Shown here: one piece after another, positions 11,725 to 24,300 of the stretch
Position numbering within the stretch: the first letter of the stretch is position 1
Layout: each line of letters starts with the position of its first letter
Origin: Heloderma charlesbogerti
Lineage: Eukaryota > Chordata > Lepidosauria > Squamata > Helodermatidae
Length of the DNA stretch: 64,000 nucleotides
Direction of reading: 5' to 3'
NCBI GenBank assembly: GCA_026122225.1
Contig: JANEZZ010001872.1
Location: forward strand, 186,001-250,000
Notes under the pieces: model-generated
What the model was told of the DNA's origin: nothing
Seen by the model: only the letters and a program-made list of their open reading frames with translations
Databases searched by the model: none
Program-made: the position numbers and the translations under genes

Positions 11725-11915
11725 CCTCCAGGTTAAATGTGAGTCACTGGTGCATTGGGAAGGCCTGGGTTCAAGGCTTACCTCAGGTATGTATGTATGT
11801 GCTGTGCAGCCTTGAAGAAGTAATTATTCCACAGTCTCAATTTCACATCTGCAAAATGGGCATTATAGTCACAAAGATTATAAAATGCTTTGCATATTAA
11901 TACCACAATATTAAA
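11725..11915 (+). mobile_element. MIR/CORE-SINE-like fragment
   Basis: A GGGTTCAAGGC B-box-like motif is followed after about 60 bp by a segment resembling the mammalian MIR 3' region (CATCTGCAAAATGGGCATTA). This is consistent with an old CORE-SINE, but it is highly diverged and assignment rests on one motif. Confidence 0.35.
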
Positions 11916-11999
11916 TATGGTTAGCCAGAATGATATCCCATTCATTCTAATGAAACCTGCTTCCAAGTGCTATGCTTTGAGCCTCAAGTGCTATATAAT

Positions 12000-12895
12000 T
12001 TATGCTGGGTGTACTAAGATCGCCGAATCACACTGTTTCAGGTAGTTGCGGGTTCTGCAAAAGTCATGTGGCCATGTGCATAACGAAGGGTTTTCAGAGA
12101 TATACTGTCCTGCTCTAGACTGAGTCTTGGCTCTTTGCAAGCAAATACAGGGAGCAATGCAATAGAGTAGTCAAGTTGGCAAGCAGATGGTCAAGCACAC
12201 AGATTTCAGTCCAAGATTTAAGCTAAGGCAAGAGTGGTCAAAATCCAGGCAGAAGTCAGAACGCAGCAGGCAGGCAGACAACAAGGAGCAGGTGGCAGCA
12301 GGAGTGGCCAAGGTAACAGGCAAGAGGTCAAACACAGCAAATCAGTCAGGTACGTTACTGAGTTCAGAAGCAGGGTCAAGAAATCGTCCAAGGTCAGCAG
12401 CACAGAGCATCCCTCACAAGGTGAGGCACAGAAGACAAGCTAGTAAATACTGGAAATAACAGAGGCCTCGTTTCCAGCCGCTCCCAAGTTACCAGTGAGA
12501 GCTGATACAGCCAACGCTGCCAGAGCCCCAGCCAGTGCACCGCTGCTTCCTGTTGGAGGCTTGTCAGAGGTCCTCCTCATGAGGAGGGCCCAACTCATGA
12601 GCAGTCCTCTTCAGCACGTGAGCGCTCCTCCGCCTGGCCACCATCCTATCACGGACCTTTGGGCGCCGACGTTCTCGGGGGCCAGGGGTGGCTCAGCATC
12701 TTCCTCTGCCTGAGAAGCTGAACCCTCCACCTCTCGAGGAGGCAGATTCAAAGGCATCACCCCAAGGGCCCTGGACTGTCATGGCTAGTGCCAGGGTCTC
12801 TGGAGGGGCCAACTGGCTCTGACGGTTCTGGCTCCTCCTCTGAGGATGACTCTGGTGGCAGCAGGACACCTGGGACCATGACATAAACCACTTTT
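12000..12895 (-). repeat. Possible LTR-type repeat beginning TGTCATG
   Basis: On the minus strand the segment begins TGTCATGGTCCC near 12895 and continues with acidic-codon-like GAGGAGGAGCC sequence, then long GTCAAG/GCAGG-rich sequence. A plus-strand region at 28829 also begins TGTCATG and has similar composition. TG-starting repeats of this sort could be gypsy-type LTRs. I see no CA end, primer-binding site or coding region, so this remains tentative. Confidence 0.25.
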
Positions 12896-13690
12896 ATGTC
12901 ACAGATAGACAGCTAACTCATCAAGACAGATAGATAGATCCCATGTTATTTCCCCCCCCCTCAATGAGTGCAATTATCTCTTCGATCATGATGGAGGCTA
13001 ATTAAAAGCATTAAATAGATGCGTAAGGATGTAAACATGTTAATAAGAGAAGGAGCACAAATTTCTGAGTTAACCTAGAAATCCTGAGAATATTGCAAAA
13101 GGATCCTGGTAGAGAAAACATGCAAACAAATAACATAAAATAAAATTGTGTTGCCTCTGGCTAAGCAGGGAGCCACTAGTTACCACAGTCCCCCATGAAT
13201 CATGCTTTATTTACATTCATTTTCAGCTTCAGTTCTGTCTCTCATCCGCTGCTTATTTTGCCCAGACAAAACCTAGACTGGCCTCTTGGGTCCGTGCCTT
13301 GCCATAGGCGATGGTTCACAAAAGCCTCTTTTTAAAAGGACATATTTTTCCTGCTGCCGCTGAGACCCAGGAGTTTCAATGTGCCCCATTTTTCAGGAAC
13401 GTGTCAATGAATTGGGGAAAAGTATATTTGGACCCCCACATTTATTCAGAGGTCTTTCTACAGAATTGCAGCCTCCACCCCCTTTCCTATAGTGTGCATG
13501 TGTATAATTTGATCTAATGTTGGACTTGTTTGGTCCGAGTCCCAGCCATGTAGTGCATCTTTCCCTGGCAAACTAGTGGGAAGGATTGAAGCCAGGACAC
13601 CTTTTGCGCTCCTTTAACTTTCCTCTCTTTTTTTGCTACTTGAGTTGGCTGTGTCTTCCTGTAGAGACTGTCAAACTGAAGTTCCATATT
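12896..13690. other. Unassigned stretch
   Basis: No gene or repeat family is recognised. A small GATA-rich patch occurs near 12903-12935. Confidence 0.4.
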
Positions 13691-13694
13691 ATCT

Positions 13695-13905
13695 GGCTCG
13701 CATGATCACAAAATAGTTATTAAGCCACGGTGGCTTGCTAACCACCCTGGACATGCCTGTTGCATGCCGGCAGGATTGACACAATTGCTCTTGCCAGCAC
13801 AGCTTATTGTGACGTCCAAACCCAGCAAGGGTGGGTGGTAGGAGTGGTTAACAAACCACCCAGAACCCATGGCCTGTCTTAGGGTTCATGCAAACCCACC
13901 CAGTA
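13695..13905. repeat. Foldback-like repeat related to 34917-35210
   Basis: The middle contains GGTGGCTTGCTAACCACC and GTGGTTAACAAACCACCC with GCATGCCGGCAGGATT. These resemble the GGTTAACAAGCCACC and GGCATGCCAGAGGGATT segments in the hairpin at 34917-35210. Arms are degraded. Confidence 0.45.
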
Positions 13906-14030
13906 AGTGTCTTTAGTTTGGTTGTGTAGGGCCATTTCAAGAGGAAACAGGAGGAAAGCAGGCAAATCACTCTAAAACGGAGTAAATGAGCTGTGGACAT
14001 TGGATAAACTCTTACCTTTACTACTCCCTT

Positions 14031-14408
14031 TAGGGTGCAATCCTATGCAGATAGGTAGCCACCCCCGAACTCGGAGGCAACCACCTATCCAATGCAAGGC
14101 AGGAGAAGCATGGAGGGGATCCTTCCTTCTGCGCTCCTCCTGCCCTGCATTTTTGGCTAGACAGGCTGTCTAGCCACGGGAAGGCTGGGCAGGGAAGAAG
14201 GCTGCTGTACAACACATTGGGTGTGTCATACAGGCATTTCTTCCCTCCCCACCCCGGAGCGCCCCCAGACATGCCCCTTTTCAGCCTCTCTGACCTCCTC
14301 TTGCAAGCTCAGAGGATGGGGCTGTTCTGCGCTGCCTCCAAGGCAGCACGGAAGTGGGGGGAGGTATGGCCATCTAGCCGCAATCTAGCGGCCATAGGAT
14401 TGCTCCCT
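14031..14408. mobile_element. Foldback/MITE with GGGTGCAATCCTATG ends
   Basis: The left end TAGGGTGCAATCCTATG is answered at 14392-14408 by CATAGGATTGCTCCCT in complement. The interior is not strongly palindromic. It resembles a common terminal-inverted-repeat MITE class of reptile genomes; no duplication was confirmed. Confidence 0.5.
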
Positions 14409-14802
14409 CCATTACTGAGACTGTGCATCAGCCTGATTGTATCATCCCACATTAGGACAGATCTGCTTGAAACCCCTCCCTTCCTCCCCATTCTCTAATG
14501 CACTCCCTGCACCCTTCTTTTTCTCTCCCAAGAGTGTTATGGACTACATTTCACTTAATCCCCACTTCTTTGACCTCTTACACTGACACACTCATCCTAC
14601 AGTAGGCTGAACAGTCAGCACAGTCCACAGACTAGTTTAACCATTCTAATTTTCCCATAATAGCATTCTCTCTGCAGGCTTCTGAAGGTTTTAATTGCTA
14701 TTTATGTTTGTATTTGCTCTACCAAGTTACTTTTCCTGAAGTAGCAAGTGTACAATTTAAATTCTTGCTTGTAGTTAATAATTTCCCTCATTGCTTGAAG
14801 AA

Positions 14803-14829
14803 GTGTGTGTGTGTGTGTGTGTGTGTGTG
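14803..14829 (+). repeat. (GT)n microsatellite
   Basis: An uninterrupted GT dinucleotide run of about 13 units. Confidence 0.95.
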
Positions 14830-15028
14830 CCTCTTTGCCAAAGACACACTATTATCCTTTAAATGAATGTGTGTCTTGAGAACTTGAGCAACTTTGCACA
14901 TGTGTCTAGAAGAGCACATTTAGTAACGCCATGAATGGGACACAGTTCCATGAATGGGCGCTGCAGTCGAGAAGATACTCTTCCCAGCTGCAGCTGCTTA
15001 GCTTCCAATGGTAGTGGTGTAGGGCAAG

Positions 15029-15920
15029 TAGGGATGTCAGAGAATTTCTCCATGAATCTCCGGGAGGCCGAATGCCAACGCATTTGACCCCCCGAAATTG
15101 GTGGAGAAACGGTCCCCCCTGCCCCGTCCCCGGGATGGGACTTACCTTTGTCAAATGTCCCTGGTGGTGGCGGCTCCCGGCAGCTCCCGGCAGCGGTGCG
15201 GCAGCGGCTGGTCTTCCGACTGGCTGCCGCCGCCGCCATTTCCAAGTAAAACAACAACAACAACAACAAACGTGATAGGCTACGTAAATTTACGTAGCCT
15301 ATCACGGCTAGATTTTCAAAAAACACCATGATAGGCTACGTAAATCCTTACGTAGCCTATCACGGCTGACTTGGGGGGGGGAAGCGAGTACACAAATGGC
15401 GGCGCCCATGGGTGCTGCCATTTGCGTTCCTTATTTGGGCACGTGTAGTCTACGTAAACATTTACGTAGACTACAGCAAAAATAAGGGCAACGCAAATAG
15501 TGTTGCCCTTATTTTCGCCGTAGTCTACGTAAATGTTTACGTAGACTACACGTGCCCAAATATGGAACGCAAATGGCGGCGCCAATGGGCACCGCCCTTT
15601 GCGTATGCACTTTTTTTTTTTCTCCAGAGTCAGCCGTGATAGGCTACGTAAGGATTTACGTAGCCTATCACGGCTGACTGCAGGGACGCAAACGGCGGCG
15701 GCTACGGCCGCCGCCATTTGCGTCCCGGCAGGAGACGAGATTCACAGCCAGAGGGATGGGGCACCTCCCCCCCAGCCAGAATTTCGGCCGGAGGGATGGG
15801 GCGCCTCCCACCCTGCCCAGAATTTCAGGGGGAGGGACAGAGCACCTCCCCCACACCGCGAAGCAAGATGCGGGACCAGCTTTTGTCCATCCCTAAGGGA
15901 CCAACTTTCGTCCATCCCTA
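15029..15920. mobile_element. PoP3: palindromic hAT-like MITE, GGGCAACGC subfamily
   Basis: It begins TAGGGATG and ends CATCCCTA with duplications AGGGCAAG (15021-15028) and AGGGTAAG (15921-15928), 7 of 8 matching. In order it has the S-end nested hairpin (15045-15110), TTACCTTTG (complement of a GTAA donor), hairpins GATAGGCTACGTAAA at 15275-15305 and 15330-15362, TAGTCTACGTAAA at 15446-15474, the central pair GGGCAACGC...GCGTTGCCC (15486-15514), then the mirrored set. The D end has GC-rich tandem units (15745-15850). A 25-bp tandem duplication lies at 15874-15923. Confidence 0.9.
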
Positions 15921-15923
15921 AGG
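15874..15923 (+). repeat. 25-bp tandem duplication of the PoP3 terminus
   Basis: Two adjacent 25-bp units (15874-15898 and 15899-15923), each beginning GACCA and ending CATCCCTAAGG, differ at two or three sites. Each contains the element terminus plus AGG of the flank. The duplication probably post-dates insertion. Confidence 0.85.
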
Positions 15924-16632
15924 GTAAGACTCATGCTGGAGGAGGTAATCCAATTGTCCGTGGGATTTGATGCCCATGCTTGACCAAAGCAGGTGCCATG
16001 CTTCGAGAGAGCAGGGACTGCCCCATGCCTCAAACGGCCATCCAGTCTAACGTTATGATACACGCTGCACTTGACAATGCAGCTTCTTACCCCAACTTAT
16101 AGTTGACTGGACAAGAATGGGGCCTATATAGGCTCCATTTTTGCCTCTCACCTGAAGTTTCACAAGAGCCGAGGCAAAATGTTGAGCCTGGCAAGACTTG
16201 GTCATTTTGTGCAGGTCATACATCTGCCATTCCTCCCCTGCAAACTCCCCTGTGTCCATAGGCTTGTCCCCTTTAATTAGGCATGTGCCCTCAAAGTGAT
16301 CTCAGCAGCTTCTGCAAAAGGGCTGGGGATAGTAAACCCCTGAAACGTAGCCCCGCCTGATACCTTAGGATGATTGCTCAGTATTCCATTCCACATGCTG
16401 TCTTCCACTGTGACATACAGGGAAATCCAAAACAGCACAACCCCATGAGGAGCCACCCAGCCCTACTGCTGACAAGGAAGAGACCCCAAAGAAGGTAGGA
16501 ACATCAACATTGCTGCTGTAGCAGCAACCCATGACTACTTTTTTTTAAGTACATCTATTTTCCCCTATGCATCAAATAATTAAAAATAGGACCCTTAAAA
16601 CTAATGTACTAAGTTGTCCTACTCTTCTGTTC

Positions 16633-16726
16633 CAGCGGTGGGAAAACTGGCCATTCCCATCAGCCCCAGCCAGTGTGGAAGTTGTAGTTCAACAACACCT
16701 GGAAGACCACAGTTTCCTCACCCCTG
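16633..16726. mobile_element. Short hAT-like palindromic MITE (CAGCGGTGGG ... CACCCCTG)
   Basis: Ends CAGCGGTG and CACCCCTG flank an imperfect inverted repeat with CAGCCCCAGCC and GTTGTAGTTCAACAACA. The same family, with an AACATCTGGAGG arm, occurs near 23650, 36708 and 57313. No clear 8-bp duplication is seen at this copy. Confidence 0.55.
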
Positions 16727-18587
16727 TCCTAGTTACACAGAGCTGCCCGCAACTGTTCAGGGAATTGTACCATGTCATGTACCATGTACTATGTACCATG
16801 ACATGGAGACATGTACTGTGTCATGCCAACATTGCAGTCCTTCCAGTGCCAGGTTAAAACTGTCTTTAAAGCAGGGGTGGATATTATGTATTTGTATATT
16901 TGGCCATGCCCAACTCGCCAAAACTTTCTCCTGGAAAATCTTTTCAAATTTTCTGCAACTAAGACAATGTAGCGCTAAGGTGAATTATTTCTTCAAATGA
17001 AGAAATGTTTCCCATTGAAAGAAACGATGTTTGGCATAGCAGCATAATTTACCTGGCTGTCTGGATCCAACTTGCCTGGGCAAATAATATTTTACCTACA
17101 CATATTACTGTTGTCTGTTACTTCTGCCAGCTGTATTTAAGCAGTATAGGCTAATTGCAAGGAGTGCCAAGGACGTTAATGGTGTCTGCTCACTCCAAGA
17201 ATGAAAACACTAGCTCAGCTGAAGACATTCTGTGGCTGGTTTGACAGAGCTGAAAGGAAATATGTGAAAGCTTACAGGTTTGGAGCTTGCTGCATTCTGA
17301 TTTTCATTTCCTACAACATTTACTAAGCTCCTCAGATTACTCTATTAAATGCAGCAATTTTCAAATTCCAATTTTACCATGTTTTGATTTCCAAAATTGC
17401 TGTTTAATGAGCTGGGTAATGGTTATTCTGAGACATATGAGGAGCAGTATAGACACACAATGCCCTCATATGGAGTTAATGGGTTACAGTTTCACAATGG
17501 CATGTTCAAAAGGGCAAATACTAACAGAACAAAACAGCAGAGGGCACTTTCAACACAAGGTTGGAAGCCACTTCTGTACTGTTCTCATCAATTCAATCTG
17601 ATAATTTTTCCCAGTAGTGCTAGAATAGGGTTTTCTCCAATAAAAAGTATCTTAGACTGCATTTGCAGTAAACTTGAATGATTTTCATAGCAAAACCTAA
17701 AAAGTAACAATCAGCTGCTTATGGATTGGCCAGTGGCTCATGGAGGTAAAGCAAAGTCCAGATAAGCCCTCTGCAATCAAAACACATTTTGACCTTCAAA
17801 ATCTGCCTGAGGAATTATGGATCAGATTCCTAAGAGAGATATTAAAATATTAAAATAGCTGGAGTGAAGATCTGAATTCTGAAATCAGTTTTTGAAGGTG
17901 AGCTTCAATATTTGCATTTTGATATTGAAACTGGGAGTCAAATGAGAGGTGGCAGTGAACAGAAAACTACCACTGACTTCATTAGTTTTTGCATAGAACA
18001 TAACAAAAAAACCCCTCTGGTCTAAAGTCAGGTCTACAGTCAATGCATAAGTCAATGGCAAGCATTACGTATTCTAAAACTGGACTCTGATGCAATCTAG
18101 ATAGGACTAAAAGTCAGAAATACTTTTAGGTAAGTAGAGGCCACTGGAGTTTTTCCTTTGCTTGATTGGGTCTGTATTTGCATTTTGCTTTAGGGAATGG
18201 AGTTTCACTGAAAAATAACTGGTCCCACCTGGATTGTGAAAAACTGATATGTAGATATGAAGGTCTCAAATACTTTTTAGTCTTCATTCCTTTAGAGGTG
18301 TAAGAAACTGGCCAGAAGGGCAGGTGTCAGCGAATAACAAGCAAAAGCTATAGCTAAAGCTGGACAATGGTAATTTGATTACAATCCCATTTATTGTGAC
18401 AATATATTAGTGGGGCTATACATATCAAAAGTAATCAGGGTTAGAGCAATATATATTGTGGCATGGTATATTTATCTCACTAAAGCCATGCTCAGCTTGT
18501 GAACATGTAGAGACACCATTGGGCTGCCAATAAGGCCAGGCTCTCATGGTTGTTAACTATGGATTGGCACCTCCATGTGGGTAGGAG
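16727..18587. other. Unassigned AT-rich stretch
   Basis: No gene or recognised repeat. Near 16768-16815 there is a local run of CATGTACCATG-type short palindromes. Confidence 0.4.
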
Positions 18588-18932
18588 GCAGGACTGGCAT
18601 CAATGGTAGGTATGGTAGGCATCTCCTGCCAAGGGCCTACACCCCTGTAGGGACCCACTGACAAGAGCCCCTTGCTCCTCCACTTCATCACTGCAACCTG
18701 CTTCTTTACCTGCCTCTCGCTCTGGCCCAGACCACAGTAGTGGTGAGGAGGAGAAGCAGTAGATGCCGCTGCCTACATGCTCCCTGGCTCTCTGCCTTCC
18801 AAGCAAGCAAGTGCTATCAATAAAAGCAAGAGCAGCTGGTGACAATGGTGGTGAGAAGGTAGACTCACTGAGGGAGGGGGCCATTGAGGGTCCCTTGCCC
18901 AAGGGCCCGCCAAACCCTGGACTCAGCACTGG
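18588..18932 (-). repeat. Interspersed repeat, inverted copy of 25008-25372
   Basis: The reverse complement matches 25008-25372 over about 350 bp. Shared features are TTGGGCAAGG, TCCCTCAGTGAGTCT, GAGAGCCAGGGAGCA, GTCTGGGCCAGAG and GGGCTCTTGTCAGTGGG. Terminal CAGTGCTG/CAGTCCTG-like motifs suggest a DNA transposon, but the family is not identified. Confidence 0.55.
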
Positions 18933-20753
18933 TGGTAGATATGAAGCCACCATCATAGTTGTCTACGTCACTTGCGGATAGGCCTAGGTTCTCCCAAATG
19001 ATGAATGTCCTGCGTGAGAACTCCATGACCCTGTGAAGGCTGCTTCATCTATACATTGGCAGGATTGCTAGCATAATAGGGATTTTGCAGTTCTAAAAGT
19101 AACCCCAGAAATTAGCAGAAATGCTTCCTTCCAGATCGGCACAGGTCAGCGGAGCTCCCTAATGGAAGCTCCACCAACTTGCCCCATTCTGGAAAGGAGC
19201 ATTCTTGCTCATTTGGGGTTGTTTATAGAACCACAAAATCCCCCTTGTTCAAGTGGCCACTCCTTCTGGCGCACGTGCACGTTAGCACACTGCCCAATTT
19301 TGCCTTAATACTAACCACCTTACATAGTGTGGAACAACTCTGTAGGTGAGCCACAAACTGATGGAGTCTTGCTTCTATATTGTGAGTCTCTGCTCTTCAT
19401 AGACTGAGGGGCTATTTTTCTTTTCAGTAACGGTGATTTCACAGCTTGATGCCTCTCCAGACTCTGGTTCTGGCAGTGCCTTGTCCTTGCAAAGTGTAAT
19501 TCCTGCCTCGTCAGCTTTCATTCATTGACTCCAATCTGTTTCAAATTTGTTAATAATATATTGTTTGATCATGTAAGAGCCAAACGACAAATTACATTAA
19601 ATGTGTCTTCGCGTGTGTGTTGTTGTTGTTCTAAAATAGCAGGCACAAGGACATGGATTTAAGTTGGGACTGGGTCATGGGTGGGGGGAAGTTAACCCCT
19701 TCTCATGCTGTTTGCCCCAGGAGGTCCACTGCTTTGGGTGCCAGTGGAAAGTTTCCTTCCAGAGCAAATGGCAGCTTTGGCAGGGAGCTATTTTCATTGG
19801 GATTGCAGCTAGGGAGAAAACATTCAACCCCTTCCATCCACGCCATGGCCCCAGTCCTGATCAGGGTCCATGGTGGCTGCTATTTAAAAACAAACAAAGA
19901 GAGAGCGGTGCAAATGTGGAGTTGCATTTAATGTGACATGAAGCCTAGTTCTAGCAATGGAATGGAACCCTAAAAAAGAAACAAACTTGAATATTAATTT
20001 GGTGCCAAATGCAGTTGAAATGTTTCATCTGCTTCTGTCTAACAGTAGTCTTTCCACTTCCTGAGCTCACATCACTTCAGCAGGCTACAGCAGATAGGGA
20101 TGTCCAGATTTTGTGACATCCATCCCCCGTGTGTTTTGTAGATTGTGCAGTGTCATTCATTCCGGCATCCTTCACAGATGCATTTTATTCCCCCCACCCC
20201 CGGTATGTGGAAAAATATGGAAATAATTCTGTAAGACATTTTGCAACAATACAGTACATTTAGCGTATTGTCCCCCATTCCATGCAATTTTTTCCCACAT
20301 ATATTTTCCAGGATAGCATATGTCTCAGCAGAAACCTGTGTATTTTTCTATGAATAAATTTGTGTAAATTTCGGGAAAGTAAAAAAAAAAAAAGATCCAA
20401 AAGTCCACAGACTCCACGTGGCCTGAGGAAGGCAGTCCACAGAGGATTCCACAGGTCAAATTCTTAGATATCAAAACTCATTTTAATCTGTCTTGAATTT
20501 CTCCAGTATCCCCTACTTTCTCAGGGTGGTAGTTTTGGTCCTCTGGTGTCTTGCCTCAACCACCTGCAGCATGAAGTCTCTTAGGAGAGTGGTGCTGGTT
20601 GGCTCAGGGAAGTTCTGGGAGGTTGGCTGGGCATGGGGTGTCCTGTTGGTCATCTCTGTAGAAGATGACACAAACTAGTCATATAGGGTGTCGCCAGGAG
20701 TGGTGCAGGTGGGGGAAAGTCCATCAAGGACCTTTCTCGTTGCATTGGCTTTG
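18933..20753. other. Mostly unassigned stretch with one hAT-like left end
   Basis: A TAGGGATGTCC sequence begins at 20095 and resembles the left end of a different TAGGGATG hAT MITE family, but I cannot find a matching right end. No gene is recognised. Confidence 0.4.
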
Positions 20754-20789
20754 TTAGCTTTTAGATGGGTGCTGCCTCCTGTGTGTCAT

Positions 20790-21112
20790 AGTGGTGTGCA
20801 AGGCTTTATAGGTTAAAAGCAGCACCTTGAATTGGGCTTGGAACCATACATGCACCCAATGCAAGCAGGCCAGGATTGATGTTGTAAGTTCAGACCTACT
20901 GATCCCTGTTATTAACCTGGCTGCCGGATTTTGCACAAGCTGCAGCTTCTGAACAATCTTCAAGGGCAACCCCACACAGAAAGCATTGCAGTAATCTAAC
21001 TTGGAGGTTACCAGAGCATAGACTACTGAAGCCAGGTTATCCTTGTCCAGATAGGGGAATAGCTGGGCCACCAGCCAAAGCTGGTAGAAGGCACTCTGTG
21101 CCACTGAAGCCC
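20790..21112 (-). pseudogene. L2 LINE RT C-terminal fragment
   Basis: On the minus strand this encodes AQSAFYQLWLVAQLFPYLD, LDYCNAFCVGLPLKIVQKLQ, AARLITG and FKVLLLTYKALH. These blocks follow the RT catalytic region in the L2 at 2400-2760, with many substitutions. It is 5'-truncated and lacks the final part of the ORF. Confidence 0.8.
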
Positions 21113-23570
21113 CCTGTTGTCACTTCCGGATGGAAAGCTAGGAGTGGATAGCGCTAAGAGGAGGGACCTTTGAAGATGGAAGTGAAAGCTTCCAATCTCC
21201 TTGCAACCATGTCAGAAGAAGAGAGGGGCTAGGAAATCGCACAGGCTTGAGGCTCCTGCCAGATTGTATATTTTGGTCCTGAGTAGAGCTGTATGCAAAT
21301 GACTTCTCGAAATTCTCCACCCTATCTGTGGGAAGAGAAACTAGGCAGGGACAATTTCTCCAATGGGAGGAGAAATTCTCTGACAATTTCTCACAGGTAG
21401 GGCTCACCACTAGCAAGGCTTGTAGCAGAGCTTCTTTCTTTTTTCCTAAGGATTTGGGTGGGTGTAGCATTGCCATTACAAGTGGCGACAGCAACAACTG
21501 TGTTGGCATCCTGGCCCCATTTTGCATTATCCACAGTACCCCATATCTAGCATGGTTCCAGGGCATTTGCGTATGGGGAGGCAAAACTCACCCAAAAATG
21601 GGAAGAACTTTGGGGAAATTCTGCAAAGTGGCCTTTTATTTCTAGGGGGTAAGTAAAGAAACATATCAGGACTTTTCTGACAAAATGTCTCCTGAGAAAT
21701 TTCAGTTCAGCTCTAGTTGTCATTCATTAGGGTTTGGCACCTTCCCCAGGAAATGTTAAATTTCCAAATGCTAACATTTCTGAGGACAAATTGTGGAGAG
21801 ATCTTGTCTCTAATGCAAATGCAGAGAGATGATTGTACAATGAAAGACCGTGTCCTCATGCACATGGCCTCATATGTAAAGTAAGCACAAGAACCCTGAA
21901 CCCAACCCATGAGAATTTCTCTGAAATTTCTTCTCTTTCAGTTTCTTTTTGAAAGCAATTTGTTTTCTATCAAACTGAATGAGACTGGTAAAAAATACTG
22001 TGGGAGAAATTTTCATCACAGCAGGAGTTCTGAGAATCAGCTACGAAATATGTGTTTATCTAACTCAGGAAGGGTGCATAATTGGAGCGGGGGCTTTAAG
22101 CACACTTACAAGTAGCCACTGAGAAAGAACCAGGCCCTAATGTTTGGGAAGCTTAAAGTTTTACATGAAAAATAAAGGAAGCACCTTTTGGTCACTAGAG
22201 AGCAGCAGAGTTTCAAAGAAGAAGAAAAGAGTTTAAAAATATTCAGTCAGGCTGTAGGAAAACTGGAGATGGAGAGGTGGTTATGCCACAAGGGGATGGC
22301 TTTCTTGTTCCCCAGTTCAAGAAGGATGACCTAAATCTGCACAACACTGGTGCAGTTGAATCTTGAGGGCACTCCGCTGACTGAGTGAGGACATACTCAC
22401 ATCATAGACATAAACTGGTTTAATAAGAACTCCCCCTCCTGAATAAATCCTAGGAACTGTACTTTTGTAAGAGGGCAGGGCTAGGAGCCTCTATCAGTGA
22501 ATTATCAGCACCTTCACAAAACTATACTTCCCCCGAATCTTTGAGAGAAGTCATGATGGCTAAATGAGGATATTTTTAATGAATATTTTTAATTGATTTT
22601 TCAAATGCAACAGTTCATTCACAACAAAACATAATAAGGTGAGATAGCATTGAATTAATCTGTACCTCTTTTTAACATCCAAAATTACCTACCGTTTTAT
22701 TACTTTATTTACACTTTTATTTTTTACATCTGCCCAATAAATCATTCCATAAAAGGCCAGTTGTGGTAGTGGCTGGTTTATTTCTTTGTGGTCTATCATA
22801 CAGCTTATAATGTCCCACTAGGTTGAATAAAAATCACCCGCATTTTGTGTACATCTGTATCACCTCCTTATTTTAGACAATTTATGCATCAAGGCAGTTG
22901 ATCATATCCTGCTAAGCCTCCGCTGTGGAACAGTTGACCTTTGGCTGCTTTTCCAACCAGCCGCTATCTCCACCATGGCCACAACCCCAAAATTGTCCAA
23001 AGTTCTTTGCTTTTTAATTGTTTATTTTCCTTGTCCTATATTGAGAGTAAACCCACAGTTGGAGAAATTCGTCTCACTTGATTTGCAATCATAGCTGCTT
23101 GCCTAAACACCTCCTGCCAAAATTGATTAATTATCCACACAACCACCACGTATGAAAAAGATGCCAATTAATACAATTGCAAGACGTGCAGTGAGCTTCC
23201 AGTGACACCAAACCCTCTCTCTGACAGTCTTCAGATTTGTTCCAAAATACCATGTGTCCTGGAAGACAGCCCTCTTTGTCAGAGGCTAGATCTACACTAG
23301 TGCTTTTTATTGGTGTTGAAGAGCACTGATAACTGTTGAGGCACATTACACATTCCATATATTGCTTTTCTAGCATTATTTCCCACTTTTCATTCCGTAT
23401 TATCCAAAGTACCACAACAGATGTCATTGTGTGCTACGAGGTATAAGTGTGCAAAAGGGATATAGCGTCACCATGATGGGTTCGTATTGATATGACATGA
23501 GGTATAGATCTGGCCCCAGTCACATGGACACAACCACATGGCTCTTATATTCGTGTGCCCAGATCACTTA
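21113..23570. other. Unassigned stretch
   Basis: No gene is recognised. A segment bounded by TAGAGCTG (21284) and CAGCTCTA (21715) resembles an hAT element, but the flanks do not duplicate. Confidence 0.4.
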
Positions 23571-23571
23571 T

Positions 23572-23875
23572 TTGGGACTCAGGACTTTGCCTTATACCAA
23601 GTCAGCCCACTGGTCCATGTAACTCAGTTTCGAAATCCAGATATTGTCAGATTACAGCTCCCACCATCCCTGACTATGCTGGCTGTGGCAGCTGGGAGAT
23701 GGAACCCAACAACATCTGGAGGGCAGCAGGTTGACCATCCTTGGCTATGCCAACTGGCAGTGGCTCTCCAGGTTTTCAGACAGGAGTCTTTCCTAGCCCT
23801 ACCTGAAGTTGCAGGGAATTGAACCTGGGACTTTCTGCATGCCAAGAAAGTGCTCTACTGTGGAGCTTCCATTTA
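23572..23875 (-). mobile_element. tRNA-derived SINE, minus strand, split by a MITE
   Basis: The reverse complement starts with a tRNA-like part (AGTAGAGCAC, then GGTTCAATTCCC as a B box) at 23868-23815. It ends with GACTTGGTATAAGGC at 23581-23605, matching the 3' part of the SINE copies at 58438-58532 and 62505-62607. Between them about 95 bp (23650-23742) belong to the AACATCTGGAGG palindromic hAT family, so that MITE inserted into the SINE. Confidence 0.65.
23650..23742. mobile_element. Palindromic hAT-like MITE inside a SINE
   Basis: CAGCTCCCACCATCCCTGAC and AACATCTGGAGG form the arms of the same family seen at 36708-36844. Boundaries are approximate. Confidence 0.5.
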
Positions 23876-24300
23876 GGAGTCTCACTAACTCAAATAACAG
23901 AAGAAGGTTCTGTTTACTGACAGAGTGCACATTTCTAACTCCTTTGGGTGAGTAAAAATCCTCTGCACAGATGCCACCCTTATGCTCAAAGTAGTTGTGA
24001 CATTTCCGCTCTATTTATGAAGCACTCCTCCGGTACATTAGGATCAAAGACTGAGCCCTAAATCTCCCATGCTGAGGGCAGGTGCCCCCACTGTATATCC
24101 ATCAGGGTTTTTGCTTGTCAGAAGCTTAGTTGTTAGGGGTCCTAGTAATCAAATGACCCTGCTTCATATCGCTTCCTGCTCATTCAGGGACTTACAGGGC
24201 AATGATTCTCATGAGTTGTATGTACACCTGGTTGGAGTGGATTACTGTGGTTAAGTGCTTCTTACCTCTGCTTTGCCTCCTCTGTCTTCATGTATTTTTG

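Noticed and set aside
21284..21715. hAT element bounded by TAGAGCTG and CAGCTCTA
   Set aside because: Flanking 8-mers GTCCTGAG and GTTGTCAT do not match and the interior shows no further inverted structure, so boundaries could be chance.
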